DNA from: Halalkalibacter alkaliphilus
Lineage (GTDB): Bacteria; Bacillota; Bacilli; Bacillales; Bacillaceae_D
NCBI RefSeq assembly: GCF_023555415.1
Contig: NZ_JAKRYL010000014.1
Location: forward strand, 62,001-126,000
DNA length: 64,000 nucleotides
Reading direction: 5' to 3'
Shown here: positions 7,194 to 15,196 of the stretch, piece by piece
Layout: each line of letters begins with the position of its first letter
How positions within the stretch are numbered: position 1 is the stretch's first letter
Made by a program: the position numbers and the translations under genes
Notes under the pieces: model-generated
What the model saw: the letters and a program-made list of their open reading frames with translations, nothing else
Database searches by the model: none
Told to the model about the DNA's origin: nothing

Positions 7194-8930
7194 ATGATGT
7201 GGGAATTAATATTAGTCATGCTTGAGCGGTTAGGAATCATTGTTACAGTGGCTTTTGTTATGACTCGGTTTAAGTTTGTTCGTCACTTAATCGAAAGGCG
7301 TGAAATATCTAAAAGATCAAGAATAAGTGTCATTGCTATTTTTGGCTTATTTGGAATTATTGGTACATATACAGGACTGAAAATTAACCCCGAACAAGCT
7401 ACGTATTTCCGCTGGGTAATCGATTTGGGAGATGGTGAAGCGATTGCTAATTCCCGTGTGATAGGAGTTGTTGTAGCAGGGCTATTAGGTGGGTGGAAAG
7501 TAGGAGTGGGAGCAGGAGTAATAGCAGGAGCTCATCGTTATTTACTAGGTGGCTTTACTGGTTTTGCCTGTGGAGTGTCGACAATTATTGCCGGGGCAAT
7601 TGCAGGCTATTTTTATAAAAAGAAAAAAAACACTCGAATTATCTCCTTACAAACAGCATTAATTGTAGGAATGCTCGCAGAAGCAGTTCAAATGGGAGTC
7701 ATTTTATTACTTGCACGCCCTTATGATCGTGCTTTGCTTTTAGTTCAGGATATCGGTGTTCCGATGATCGTTGCAAATGGGATTGGGACAGCTATCTTTA
7801 TTTTAATTATACGTAATGTCATCCAAGAAGAAGAGAAAATGGGCTCCATTCAAGCTCAAAAGGCATTAAAATTAGCAGATTTAACATTGAAGTATTTACG
7901 GAAAGGATTAACGGAACAATCTGCTTACCCTACGTGTCAAATTTTATTAAAAGAAATCCGAGTTGATGCCGTTTCTATTACCAATCATGAAAAAATCCTT
8001 GCATTTACAGGTGTAGGGGAGGATCATCATCTACCTAACCAAAAGGTACAGACCGTTGCAACAAGGCGAGTCTTAAAAGAAGGAAAGCTCGTCATTGCCA
8101 AACAGGAGGAAATAGATTGCGGTGTAAATCACTGCTTATTACAAGCTGCAATTATTGCCCCTTTAAAAATCAAGGAACAAACGATTGGCACGTTAAAATT
8201 TCACTTTAAGAATGAGAAAGGTCCTTCCCCAACAACCATTGAATTAAGCAAAGGGTTGTCAACATTATTAAGTCATCAGCTTGAACTCTCTGAAGTAGAT
8301 CGTCATTTGGAGCTCGCTAAGCAAGCTGAGATTAAAGCTTTACAGGCCCAGGTCAGTCCTCATTTTTTATTTAACGCTTTAAATACTATTGTTGCTTTAG
8401 TAAGGACGGATCCTATGAAAGCGAGAAAACTGTTAATTTCACTTTCACACTTTTTTCGACAAAATTTAGCTGGAACGACTGCGACTGAAACCTCTTTAGA
8501 AGAAGAAATTAAACATGTGAAAGCTTATTTAGAAATTGAGCAAACTCGATTTTCGGATAAATTGTCTGTTCAGTATGAGATTGATGATGAGGCATTAACT
8601 TGCAGGTTACCGCCAATGACGTTACAACCAATTGTAGAAAATGCCATTAAGCATGGATTAAAGCAACTGCAACAGGGGAGTCTTCTTTCTATTATTGTAA
8701 AGAAGCAGAAAGATGTAGTGTTCATCTCAATTTGTGATAACGGGACAGGAATAGAGGCAGAGCGAATACAAGAACTAGGCAATGAAAAGGTGCCGTCTAA
8801 AACAGGTACAGGAATAGGGTTAGCTAATATTAATAGAAGGCTAGAGATGATGTATGGAGTTGAGTCGACACTACGAATTGATAGTGAACTTGGAGAAGGC
8901 ACAACCGTTTCATTCTCAATACCGAAATAA
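7194..8930 (+). CDS. lytS: LytS-family sensor histidine kinase
   Basis: 578-residue membrane kinase. The N-terminal 210 residues form the 5TM-LYT sensor region, followed by a GAF-like domain (about 230-360) and the LytS-type kinase domain. The phospho-acceptor His is in QVSPHFLFNALNTI, the N box is PIVENAIKHGL, and the G boxes are DNGTGI and GTGIGLANINRRLEMMYG. AGGAG at 7184 serves ATG 7194 or 7197. The LytT-type regulator gene begins 17 bp after its stop. The CstA-family transporter downstream suggests pyruvate or a related metabolite sensing, as in the E. coli BtsS and B. subtilis LytS systems; this is inference. Confidence 0.92.
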   Translation: MMWELILVMLERLGIIVTVAFVMTRFKFVRHLIERREISKRSRISVIAIFGLFGIIGTYTGLKINPEQATYFRWVIDLGDGEAIANSRVIGVVVAGLLGGWKVGVGAGVIAGAHRYLLGGFTGFACGVSTIIAGAIAGYFYKKKKNTRIISLQTALIVGMLAEAVQMGVILLLARPYDRALLLVQDIGVPMIVANGIGTAIFILIIRNVIQEEEKMGSIQAQKALKLADLTLKYLRKGLTEQSAYPTCQILLKEIRVDAVSITNHEKILAFTGVGEDHHLPNQKVQTVATRRVLKEGKLVIAKQEEIDCGVNHCLLQAAIIAPLKIKEQTIGTLKFHFKNEKGPSPTTIELSKGLSTLLSHQLELSEVDRHLELAKQAEIKALQAQVSPHFLFNALNTIVALVRTDPMKARKLLISLSHFFRQNLAGTTATETSLEEEIKHVKAYLEIEQTRFSDKLSVQYEIDDEALTCRLPPMTLQPIVENAIKHGLKQLQQGSLLSIIVKKQKDVVFISICDNGTGIEAERIQELGNEKVPSKTGTGIGLANINRRLEMMYGVESTLRIDSELGEGTTVSFSIPK

Positions 8931-8947
8931 TGTAGAGAGGTGCGCAA

Positions 8948-9682
8948 GTGAAAAAAACATTAAAAATTGTCATTATTGATGATGAACCCTATAGCCGTGA
9001 TGAGTTAACCTTTCTCTTAAATCAATATGAGGAAGTGGAGATCGTTGGCGAAGCTGATTCCGGGGAGAAAGGGTTAGAGGTGGTCATGCGAAAAGAGCCC
9101 GATGTTGTATTTATAGATATAGAAATGCCACAAATGTCTGGCTTAGATTTAGCTAAAGCACTCCAAAATATGAAACACGTTCCATTAATTGTTTTTGCAA
9201 CCGCATATGCTGATTATGCTGTAAAAGCGTTTCGTGTTCAGGCACTAGACTATTTAGTTAAACCGTTTGATGATGAACAAATAGATGAAGTGTTAAAGCG
9301 AATGAAGGAACGGCTGTCAGAATCCTCGAAAGGAGTAGACCTAACTGCAGGTGTAGGCAAATTAGCAGTAGAAGATGAAGGGCGAATTGTTTATCTTTCT
9401 CCTAAAGATATTGCTTATCTGTTTCGCGAAGATCGAGAAACAATGATCTGTGCCAATGAACGAAAATATAGCTCAAGGACGCCAATTAAAGATTTAGAAG
9501 AAAAATTAAAAGGGTACCCCTTTTTTCGAACTCACAAAAGTTACTTAGTGAATTTAGACAAAATTGAAGAGTTAATCCCCTGGTTCAATGGTGCCTATCA
9601 ATTAAAAGTCGTTGGGCAAAAAGAAGAAATTCCAGTCAGTCGAAATTATGTAAAGGCGCTAAGAGAGCGTCTAGAGTTGTGA
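8948..9682 (+). CDS. lytT: LytTR-family response regulator
   Basis: 244 residues: a receiver domain (IIDDEPYSR acidic pocket, phospho-acceptor Asp in PDVVFIDIEMP, Lys in LDYLVKPFDD) and a C-terminal LytTR DNA-binding domain (about 140-244, FREDRETMICANERKYSSR and FFRTHKSYLVNLDKIEEL). It starts at GTG 8948 after AGAGGTG. It is cotranscribed with the kinase. Its likely target is the direct repeat pair at 9762-9801 in front of the transporter gene. A strong terminator at 9691 separates it from that gene. Confidence 0.93.
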   Translation: MKKTLKIVIIDDEPYSRDELTFLLNQYEEVEIVGEADSGEKGLEVVMRKEPDVVFIDIEMPQMSGLDLAKALQNMKHVPLIVFATAYADYAVKAFRVQALDYLVKPFDDEQIDEVLKRMKERLSESSKGVDLTAGVGKLAVEDEGRIVYLSPKDIAYLFREDRETMICANERKYSSRTPIKDLEEKLKGYPFFRTHKSYLVNLDKIEELIPWFNGAYQLKVVGQKEEIPVSRNYVKALRERLEL

Positions 9683-9690
9683 TATCCATT

Positions 9691-9730
9691 AAGGTGAATG
9701 CATAATGTGGGGTGCATTCGCCTTTTTTTA
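9691..9730 (+). terminator. Terminator of the lytST operon
   Basis: AAGGTGAATGCA / TGCATTCGCCTT with a 10-base loop, followed by a T-run; 8 bp after the regulator stop. Confidence 0.85.
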
Positions 9731-9761
9731 TTATTTGGAACAACTTTTATTGCATGTGGGA

Positions 9762-9801
9762 CATTATTTTAAACATGTTAGTCACTATTTTGAACATGTT
9801 A
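9762..9801 (+). promoter_or_regulatory. LytTR-type operator: two direct repeats 21 bp apart
   Basis: CATTATTTTAAACATGTTA (9762-9780) and CACTATTTTGAACATGTTA (9783-9801) agree at 17 of 19 bases. Their spacing is exactly 21 bp, or two helical turns, as expected for two LytTR domains side by side. They lie just upstream of the cstA promoter region, 30-40 bp before a TAAAAT at 9835. Confidence 0.8.
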
Positions 9802-9838
9802 TCACAATTTCGACACAAAGAGGGTGTAAGAAGGTAAA

Positions 9839-9853
9839 ATGAAAGCGTATTCA
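9839..9853 (+). promoter_or_regulatory. cre site (CcpA) in the cstA leader
   Basis: ATGAAAGCGTATTCA fits WTGNAANCGNWNNCW at every position. It overlaps the predicted transcription start of cstA, where a CcpA complex would block initiation. Confidence 0.6.
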
Positions 9854-9873
9854 AAAGAAAGAGGTGTTATAAA

Positions 9874-11316
9874 ATGATTACATTTCTAGTATCTATTGCA
9901 CTATTAATAATAGCTTATTTTACGTATGGTAAATTGATTGAAAAAATGTTTGGGGTTAAGGAATCAAGACCTACTCCAGCTTATAGCATGAAAGACGGTG
10001 TCGATTATATTCCAATGGGAACAAATCGGAATTCGTTAATTCAGCTATTAAATATTGCGGGTGTAGGACCAATTTTCGGACCAATTATGGGAGCGCTTTA
10101 CGGACCGGTGGCTTTTATCTGGATTGTTGTCGGTTGTATCTTTGCAGGGGCGGTTCATGACTATTTAACAGGTATGATCTCGATTCGTAACAAAGGGGCG
10201 CATTTACCTCAATTAGCTGGTAAGTTTTTAGGGAAATCAATGAAGCATATTGTCAATGCAATTGCTGTTCTTTTGTTACTTCTTGTTGGAACCGTTTTCG
10301 TGACAGCTCCAGCAGGACTATTGTTTAACTTAATGGATGGGTTAGTTGCACTAGGAATAATCACAGCGGTTATTTTCGCTTATTATATTTTAGCAACGAT
10401 GCTGCCTGTTGATAAAATCATTGGAAAAGTTTATCCAATCTTAGGAGCACTATTAGTTATTAGTGCGATTGGAATTGGAGGAATGTTAATTTTCACTGGT
10501 GCACCAATTCCAGAATTAACATTTGAGAATATGCATCCAGCTGGAACAGCCGTATTTCCAATTCTTATGATTACCATTGCTTGTGGTGCAATTTCAGGAT
10601 TTCATGCAACACAATCACCGATAATTTCAAGAACACTTCAAAATGAACAGAATGGTCGTAAAGTATTTTACGGCATGATGATAGTAGAGGGGATTATCGC
10701 AATGATTTGGGCAGCAGCTGCTATGAGTTTATTTTACGGAACGGATTTAGCTGCTTTAATTGATTCAGGTGGTGCTGGACTTGTTGTTAGTGAAGTTGCT
10801 TTCACATTGTTAGGAGCAATTGGTGGAACGTTAGCTGTACTTGGTGTCATTGTTCTTCCAATCACATCTGGTGACACAGCCTTCCGTTCGGCTCGAATGA
10901 TTATTGCTGATTATATTAAAGTTCCACAGTTGAAGATTACTAGTCGTCTTTGGATTGCGTTACCATTATTCGTGATTTCGTTCATCCTGACTACAATGGA
11001 CTTCACTTTATTATGGAGATACTTTGGTGTAACCAATGCAGCAATAAGTGCAATTGCCTTATTTGTTGGTGCTATGTATCTAGCTATTCAATTTAAATTT
11101 CATTGGGTTGCAACAATACCAGCAACATTTATGACGATGGTTTCTTTAACATTTATCTTCAGTGCACCAATCGGATTTGGCCTGCCAATGGGAACATCTT
11201 ATGTTGCTGCAACGATTGGAACAATAATTATTCTAGCTTTATTTGCTTACAAAATTAAATTAAATCGCGCCGAAGCGAATTTTGAGTTAGACGAAGATGA
11301 GAGCAAGGCAGCGTAA
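9874..11316 (+). CDS. cstA: CstA-family transporter, probable pyruvate/peptide permease
   Basis: 480-residue polytopic membrane protein with about 12-14 hydrophobic segments. It has CstA family features (DYIPMGTNRNSLIQLLNIAG, GPIFGPIMGALYGP, AVHDYLTGMIS, SGFHATQSPIISRT, ITSGDTAFRSARMI). It is shorter than the roughly 700-residue enterobacterial CstA and belongs to the compact subgroup. GAAAGAGGTG precedes ATG 9874. Members of the family import pyruvate (BtsT) or peptides. The LytTR repeats and the cre site predict activation by the adjacent LytST pair and repression on preferred sugars. Confidence 0.9.
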   Translation: MITFLVSIALLIIAYFTYGKLIEKMFGVKESRPTPAYSMKDGVDYIPMGTNRNSLIQLLNIAGVGPIFGPIMGALYGPVAFIWIVVGCIFAGAVHDYLTGMISIRNKGAHLPQLAGKFLGKSMKHIVNAIAVLLLLLVGTVFVTAPAGLLFNLMDGLVALGIITAVIFAYYILATMLPVDKIIGKVYPILGALLVISAIGIGGMLIFTGAPIPELTFENMHPAGTAVFPILMITIACGAISGFHATQSPIISRTLQNEQNGRKVFYGMMIVEGIIAMIWAAAAMSLFYGTDLAALIDSGGAGLVVSEVAFTLLGAIGGTLAVLGVIVLPITSGDTAFRSARMIIADYIKVPQLKITSRLWIALPLFVISFILTTMDFTLLWRYFGVTNAAISAIALFVGAMYLAIQFKFHWVATIPATFMTMVSLTFIFSAPIGFGLPMGTSYVAATIGTIIILALFAYKIKLNRAEANFELDEDESKAA

Positions 11317-11323
11317 CAAATGA

Positions 11324-11357
11324 AACCTGTATCCGCTTGGAGGATGCAGGTTTTTTT
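11324..11357 (+). terminator. Terminator after cstA
   Basis: AACCTGTATCC / GGATGCAGGTT followed by seven T; 8 bp after the stop. Confidence 0.85.
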
Positions 11358-11554
11358 CCTGTTTCTTAAGCTTATTAAAACGAAATATGTAAAAATAATG
11401 ATTTTAGTTTGATATTTTACATAATATTGTCGTTCAAATGAAATCAAACGGACATTAGGAATCAAAAAAAATCTGTTATAATAACTGAAATATTGTTTTA
11501 AGTAAATTCATAGTATTGATTAGACATATCTACAGCAAGGGAAGGATGCGACAT

Positions 11555-14254
11555 ATGAGAAAAGAGAATGAACTGATCAAAAAGCATTATTATAAACATT
11601 TTGTAGAAGAAAGAACCAATCAACCAATCGCCGTTCTTGCTGAAGCGATGTTAAAAGAGAATGAGGAAGAAACTAATTCCTCAATTCGCTATGCTCAAGG
11701 AGAAGTCTATTATCATAACAAAGACTACGAAACAGCCATTTTTAAGTGGGAGAAGGTTCAATGTGACTTAAAGTCATGGGCAATGAAAAACATTGCTGAC
11801 AGTTATTATGAGGTAGGGGCACTCTCACAAGCTGAAGAAGGGTATTTAGCCATACATACAGAGAACTTGATTTTAAGAACTGAAATAGAATTACAACTAT
11901 TTTCCCTATATATGGATCAACAACAATTAGATCAAGCTGCAAAAGTAATCAAAAACGTTGTGTCGTTAAATCCAGATTATTTGGATGTTACAGAAATTGC
12001 TCGTTCATTTTTTGAAGAGTATAGAGATTGGGATAGTGCAATTGATTTAGCGATTAATGAAGCAATCCGAACAGAGTCTATTGAATGGTTTGAAATCGTT
12101 CAAAAATATATTGATAGAGAATTAACTAAAACAATAGAACCTTCTTATTTTTTGCAGGCTCTAAAAACGTTATATTCAATTGATGTTAAGAAATTTGAAC
12201 AAATAGTTGTAGTACTTTGGAAAAGCTACAGAAGTGAAGGAGAAGTATATTTCAAGTGGTTGACTGAGTTTAATGACCTTTTATTACAGCTTAATATTGA
12301 CAAAACTGTATCTTGGCTTGATTTATCAAAATTATATGAACAAACTTATTTTGATCTAACAGCCGGTAAATATTTCATTAAAGAGATTGAACATATTGTC
12401 CCTAACCTTTTAAGCAATTGGATTCATACTGCGAAAAAATCTCAAGCAGTAGCTGCCGCTGGAGCTGTTCTTTCGTGGAATCAACTTGTATCAAATCTTA
12501 ATACAAATACTGTTAATGAAGCAGAAATAATCTTAAGTCATGACCGTTCGGCAACAACTGACTCGATTGTACAAAGTTTGGAGCTATATGAATCTATCAT
12601 TCGTTGGGCACAGGAACATGATTTAGAAATAGGGGATCGCATAGAGTGGAAGGTTCAACAACTGGTAGATTTTGATCGAAATTACTTAGTTGTAGCAGGG
12701 TCAGATACAAAAGGTAAAACAGCAATGATCAATCATTTATTAGGACATGAAGTTTTAAGTGAAGAATTACCTGCAACGTTTATGTTTAGAAATGGTAGTG
12801 AAACGATACTTCAAGAAATTAATGAAGAAGGTCATATTCATCCCGTTAACGAAGAATTGAGCGACATAGATCTTAAAGATAAAATGTTTGAATATGTGTT
12901 GCCAGCTTCATTTTTAGAAAAGAATAAGCTAACTATTTTATCGACAGAGCGGAATGAAGAATTAAATAACTACGCAGGTATGGCTGATGTGTTATTGTTT
13001 ATCATAGATGCTAACTCAAGAATAACAAAATCTGATTATAATGTTCTTACAAAGATCCAGGATGAGTTTCCGAGCCTATCTATTCATTTTGTTATTAATA
13101 AGATGAATGTCATTTATAATGAACAAGAGGTTCAACGAATTGTTGAGGAAACAGAAGCAGCTATTAACGAGAACTTTCCAAATGCACAGATATACACAAC
13201 TGAATCACGATTTGACGGCCTGAATCCAGTAATAAGTGGTCTATTTAAAAATAGAATGATAGAGAAAGAACGAAATGAAAGAATGTTAAAGGTAATACAA
13301 GAAACCATCGGTCATCTTCTAGAAAAGCGAGTGAAAATGGAAAAGAACTTAATGAATTCTGTTACTTGGAATGAAGAAGCTGTTCTAAAGCTGACAGGTG
13401 CCAATAATCAACTAATAGATATAGAAAAAGAAAAGATACAAGAAATAAAAGAGTCATATGTAGTCATTACTGATGAAATGAAAAAGAATTTAAGAGTGAA
13501 CATCCCGAAAATATTGCGTGAGTGCTCAAGTTTTATTAAGGAAGATAGTGATTTTAGAAATATTCATGTTGAACTTAATAGAAAAATGAATGAGCAAATT
13601 TCTACTTATTTAGAACAAACATTTTTACCGAAATTTTCTAATGTCTTGCAGGAATGGTTAGAAGTTTGTAATGTCGAATTCATTCAAAGTCAGTCATATT
13701 TAAAGGAAATGACTGAAGGGTTTAATCGGTTATATGAAAAAGAACGTTTTAAATTGCAATGTGATTTCCGTGTACTTGACGATTGGTACAGAGATGTTGA
13801 CCGAATGACAAATGGTGTGCACTTAGAAAACGTCAATATATTGTTGAGATTAACACCTTCACAGCTTCTATTAAAGAGTTCAGGGAAATTTTTTGGAGTA
13901 CTTCCTACAAATAAAGCACTAGTATTTAAAATGTACAAAAAATTTATTGAAAATGAAGAGTATAAGCAGGTTACCGAAACGATTATGAATCAGTACATGC
14001 TCCAGTTTGACTTATTTGGAAAGTCAATAGAGCGAGATATGAACTTGTTCTATAGAAGTCCGTTTAGTGTACTAAACGAAGCAATTGCAGAAGCACAATC
14101 AGAAATTGAAGGGCATAATGATGCGCTAGATTCGTTACGAGCTAATCCGGAAATTTATAAAGATCCGTTAACCTTATTTAAGGTTCGAGTTCATCAATAT
14201 GAGTTAATGGAGCTTAGGGATTTGAACAAAAGTCAAAGCTTGGCAGTAAAGTAA
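11555..14254 (+). CDS. TPR protein fused to a dynamin-like GTPase
   Basis: 899 residues. The first 200 or so contain TPR-like helical pairs (for example IRYAQGEVYYHNKDYETAIFKW split over two helices). A P-loop, GSDTKGKT, is at 382-389 inside LVVAGSDTKGKTAMINHLLG, and a NKMN box near 514 replaces the usual NKxD. The last 280 residues are long charged helices resembling the dynamin stalk. No clear DxxG box is seen; the equivalent site reads LSTERNEE. There is no signal peptide. The start at 11555 fits GGGAAGG 9 bp upstream. It is transcribed alone. A membrane-remodelling role is plausible from the family only. Confidence 0.7.
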   Translation: MRKENELIKKHYYKHFVEERTNQPIAVLAEAMLKENEEETNSSIRYAQGEVYYHNKDYETAIFKWEKVQCDLKSWAMKNIADSYYEVGALSQAEEGYLAIHTENLILRTEIELQLFSLYMDQQQLDQAAKVIKNVVSLNPDYLDVTEIARSFFEEYRDWDSAIDLAINEAIRTESIEWFEIVQKYIDRELTKTIEPSYFLQALKTLYSIDVKKFEQIVVVLWKSYRSEGEVYFKWLTEFNDLLLQLNIDKTVSWLDLSKLYEQTYFDLTAGKYFIKEIEHIVPNLLSNWIHTAKKSQAVAAAGAVLSWNQLVSNLNTNTVNEAEIILSHDRSATTDSIVQSLELYESIIRWAQEHDLEIGDRIEWKVQQLVDFDRNYLVVAGSDTKGKTAMINHLLGHEVLSEELPATFMFRNGSETILQEINEEGHIHPVNEELSDIDLKDKMFEYVLPASFLEKNKLTILSTERNEELNNYAGMADVLLFIIDANSRITKSDYNVLTKIQDEFPSLSIHFVINKMNVIYNEQEVQRIVEETEAAINENFPNAQIYTTESRFDGLNPVISGLFKNRMIEKERNERMLKVIQETIGHLLEKRVKMEKNLMNSVTWNEEAVLKLTGANNQLIDIEKEKIQEIKESYVVITDEMKKNLRVNIPKILRECSSFIKEDSDFRNIHVELNRKMNEQISTYLEQTFLPKFSNVLQEWLEVCNVEFIQSQSYLKEMTEGFNRLYEKERFKLQCDFRVLDDWYRDVDRMTNGVHLENVNILLRLTPSQLLLKSSGKFFGVLPTNKALVFKMYKKFIENEEYKQVTETIMNQYMLQFDLFGKSIERDMNLFYRSPFSVLNEAIAEAQSEIEGHNDALDSLRANPEIYKDPLTLFKVRVHQYELMELRDLNKSQSLAVK

Positions 14255-14281
14255 GTGACCGCTGATCTCTCTCATAATGCC

Positions 14282-14318
14282 AAACAGCAGGGGCTTTAAA
14301 AGCTCCTGCTGTTTCTTT
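14282..14318. terminator. Bidirectional terminator between convergent genes
   Basis: AAACAGCAGGGGCTT / AAGCTCCTGCTGTTT with a short loop; it serves the GTPase gene on plus and the coiled-coil gene on minus. Confidence 0.75.
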
Positions 14319-14336
14319 ATTGACTTTGTGTTCTTT

Positions 14337-14687
14337 TTAGAATCCATCTTCTCCTGCAGTGTATGGGATATTCAGATTGTTTTCGACTGTACGTAAACGT
14401 TGGTTTAACCGGGTCATTCGTTCAAAATGACGCTCATCATTTTGGTTTAAACGAATGATCTCTTCGTTTATTCGGCCAATCTCGGCATTTAATCTTTGAA
14501 TTTCTTCGTTTTGGCGTGTTAATTCTGTTACTTGCTGTTGAATTTGGCTTTCTAATTGGGCCACTCTTGATTCGAGTGTTGGTTGCCTGAAATGAGATAG
14601 CGGTTGTTGACGAGGTTGATAATAGGCATAAGATGATGACTCGTTTGGTTGCTGAACAAATCGAGAGTTATATTGATATGGGTTCAT
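14337..14687 (-). CDS. Small coiled-coil protein (116 aa)
   Basis: The N-terminal 40 residues are rich in Gln, Tyr, Asn and Pro (MNPYQYNSRFVQQPNESSSY). They are followed by about 65 residues of uninterrupted coiled coil (LESRVAQLESQIQQQV, IQRLNAEIGRINEEIIRLNQ) and the short tail NIPYTAGEDGF. There is no signal peptide. GGAGAG precedes the ATG at 14687. The Gln/Tyr-rich head with a helical rod is reminiscent of Bacillus spore-surface or coat-associated proteins, but I do not recognise the family. Confidence 0.65.
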   Translation of the reverse strand: MNPYQYNSRFVQQPNESSSYAYYQPRQQPLSHFRQPTLESRVAQLESQIQQQVTELTRQNEEIQRLNAEIGRINEEIIRLNQNDERHFERMTRLNQRLRTVENNLNIPYTAGEDGF

Positions 14688-14827
14688 ACGGCAGCTCTCC
14701 TCTGTAGTTTATTAGTCTAGATGACACTTTTACAGCCTATGTAGAACCCCCTTAATTGACAGGGCTTATGCCTAAATTGATAAAGAATAAAAAAGTCAAA
14801 AATTTATTTTTGAATAAATTTAAATTT

Positions 14828-14870
14828 TGTGATAAAAATCACTTTCAATCTATAAGCCTGGGAGTATGAT
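14828..14870 (+). promoter_or_regulatory. FNR-type class II promoter
   Basis: TGTGA-N6-TCACT (14828-14843) is an FNR/Crp-type box one base from the perfect dyad. TATGAT (14865-14870) is a near-consensus -10. If transcription starts at 14877, the box is centred at -41.5 and the hexamer covers -12 to -7, exactly the class II activator geometry. Confidence 0.6.
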
Positions 14871-14919
14871 CAATTTAGAAAGAGAAACAACTTGTAAAGT
14901 GATAGGAGATGAGGAGGAA

Positions 14920-15147
14920 ATGATATTATGTGAATGGAAAGATTTCCAGACTGATACTGAAACATATTCTCAGGCTGACTTTGAGGAGTTGGTCAATGAT
15001 GAGTTTGAAGCAATGATGTTTGAGGATGATGAAGAGATTCCTGCTTACATTTGGACAGTCAACTATGTATGTATTATAAAAAAGGGTACGAGAATGATTG
15101 CTGATATTTCTATTACAAAGATTCCTCGAAATCCAGTTTGTGCATAA
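14920..15147 (+). CDS. Small acidic hypothetical protein upstream of adhE
   Basis: 75 residues from ATG 14920 (MILCEWKDFQTDTETYSQAD), very acidic in the middle (VNDEFEAMMFEDDEEIP). The family is not recognised. The frame opens at ATG 14866, but that codon lies inside the inferred -10 hexamer and has no spaced ribosome binding site. The next in-frame ATG follows a purine-rich stretch with AGGAG 11 bp upstream, so I prefer it; GTG 14899 is another option. It is transcribed toward adhE, 49 bp away, probably on one anaerobically induced message. Confidence 0.5.
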   Translation: MILCEWKDFQTDTETYSQADFEELVNDEFEAMMFEDDEEIPAYIWTVNYVCIIKKGTRMIADISITKIPRNPVCA

Positions 15148-15164
15148 TTTTTTTAAAAATAACA

Positions 15165-15180
15165 TGTGAAATGTTTCACA
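15165..15180 (+). promoter_or_regulatory. Rex-type operator in front of adhE
   Basis: TGTGAAATGTTTCACA fits the Rex operator core TGTGAA-N4-TTCACA on both arms. It ends 3 bp before the adhE ribosome binding site. An FNR activator bound here would place the start site inside adhE, so a repressor reading the NADH/NAD ratio is the better explanation. Confidence 0.65.
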
Positions 15181-15196
15181 AGTGGAGGGTTCTAAC

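Noticed and set aside
14866-14919. ATG 14866 as the start of the small acidic protein
   Set aside because: The codon is part of the inferred -10 hexamer and has no spaced ribosome binding site.
15165-15180. FNR activator site reading of the adhE dyad
   Set aside because: At the activator distance the start site would fall inside adhE; a Rex-type repressor fits better.
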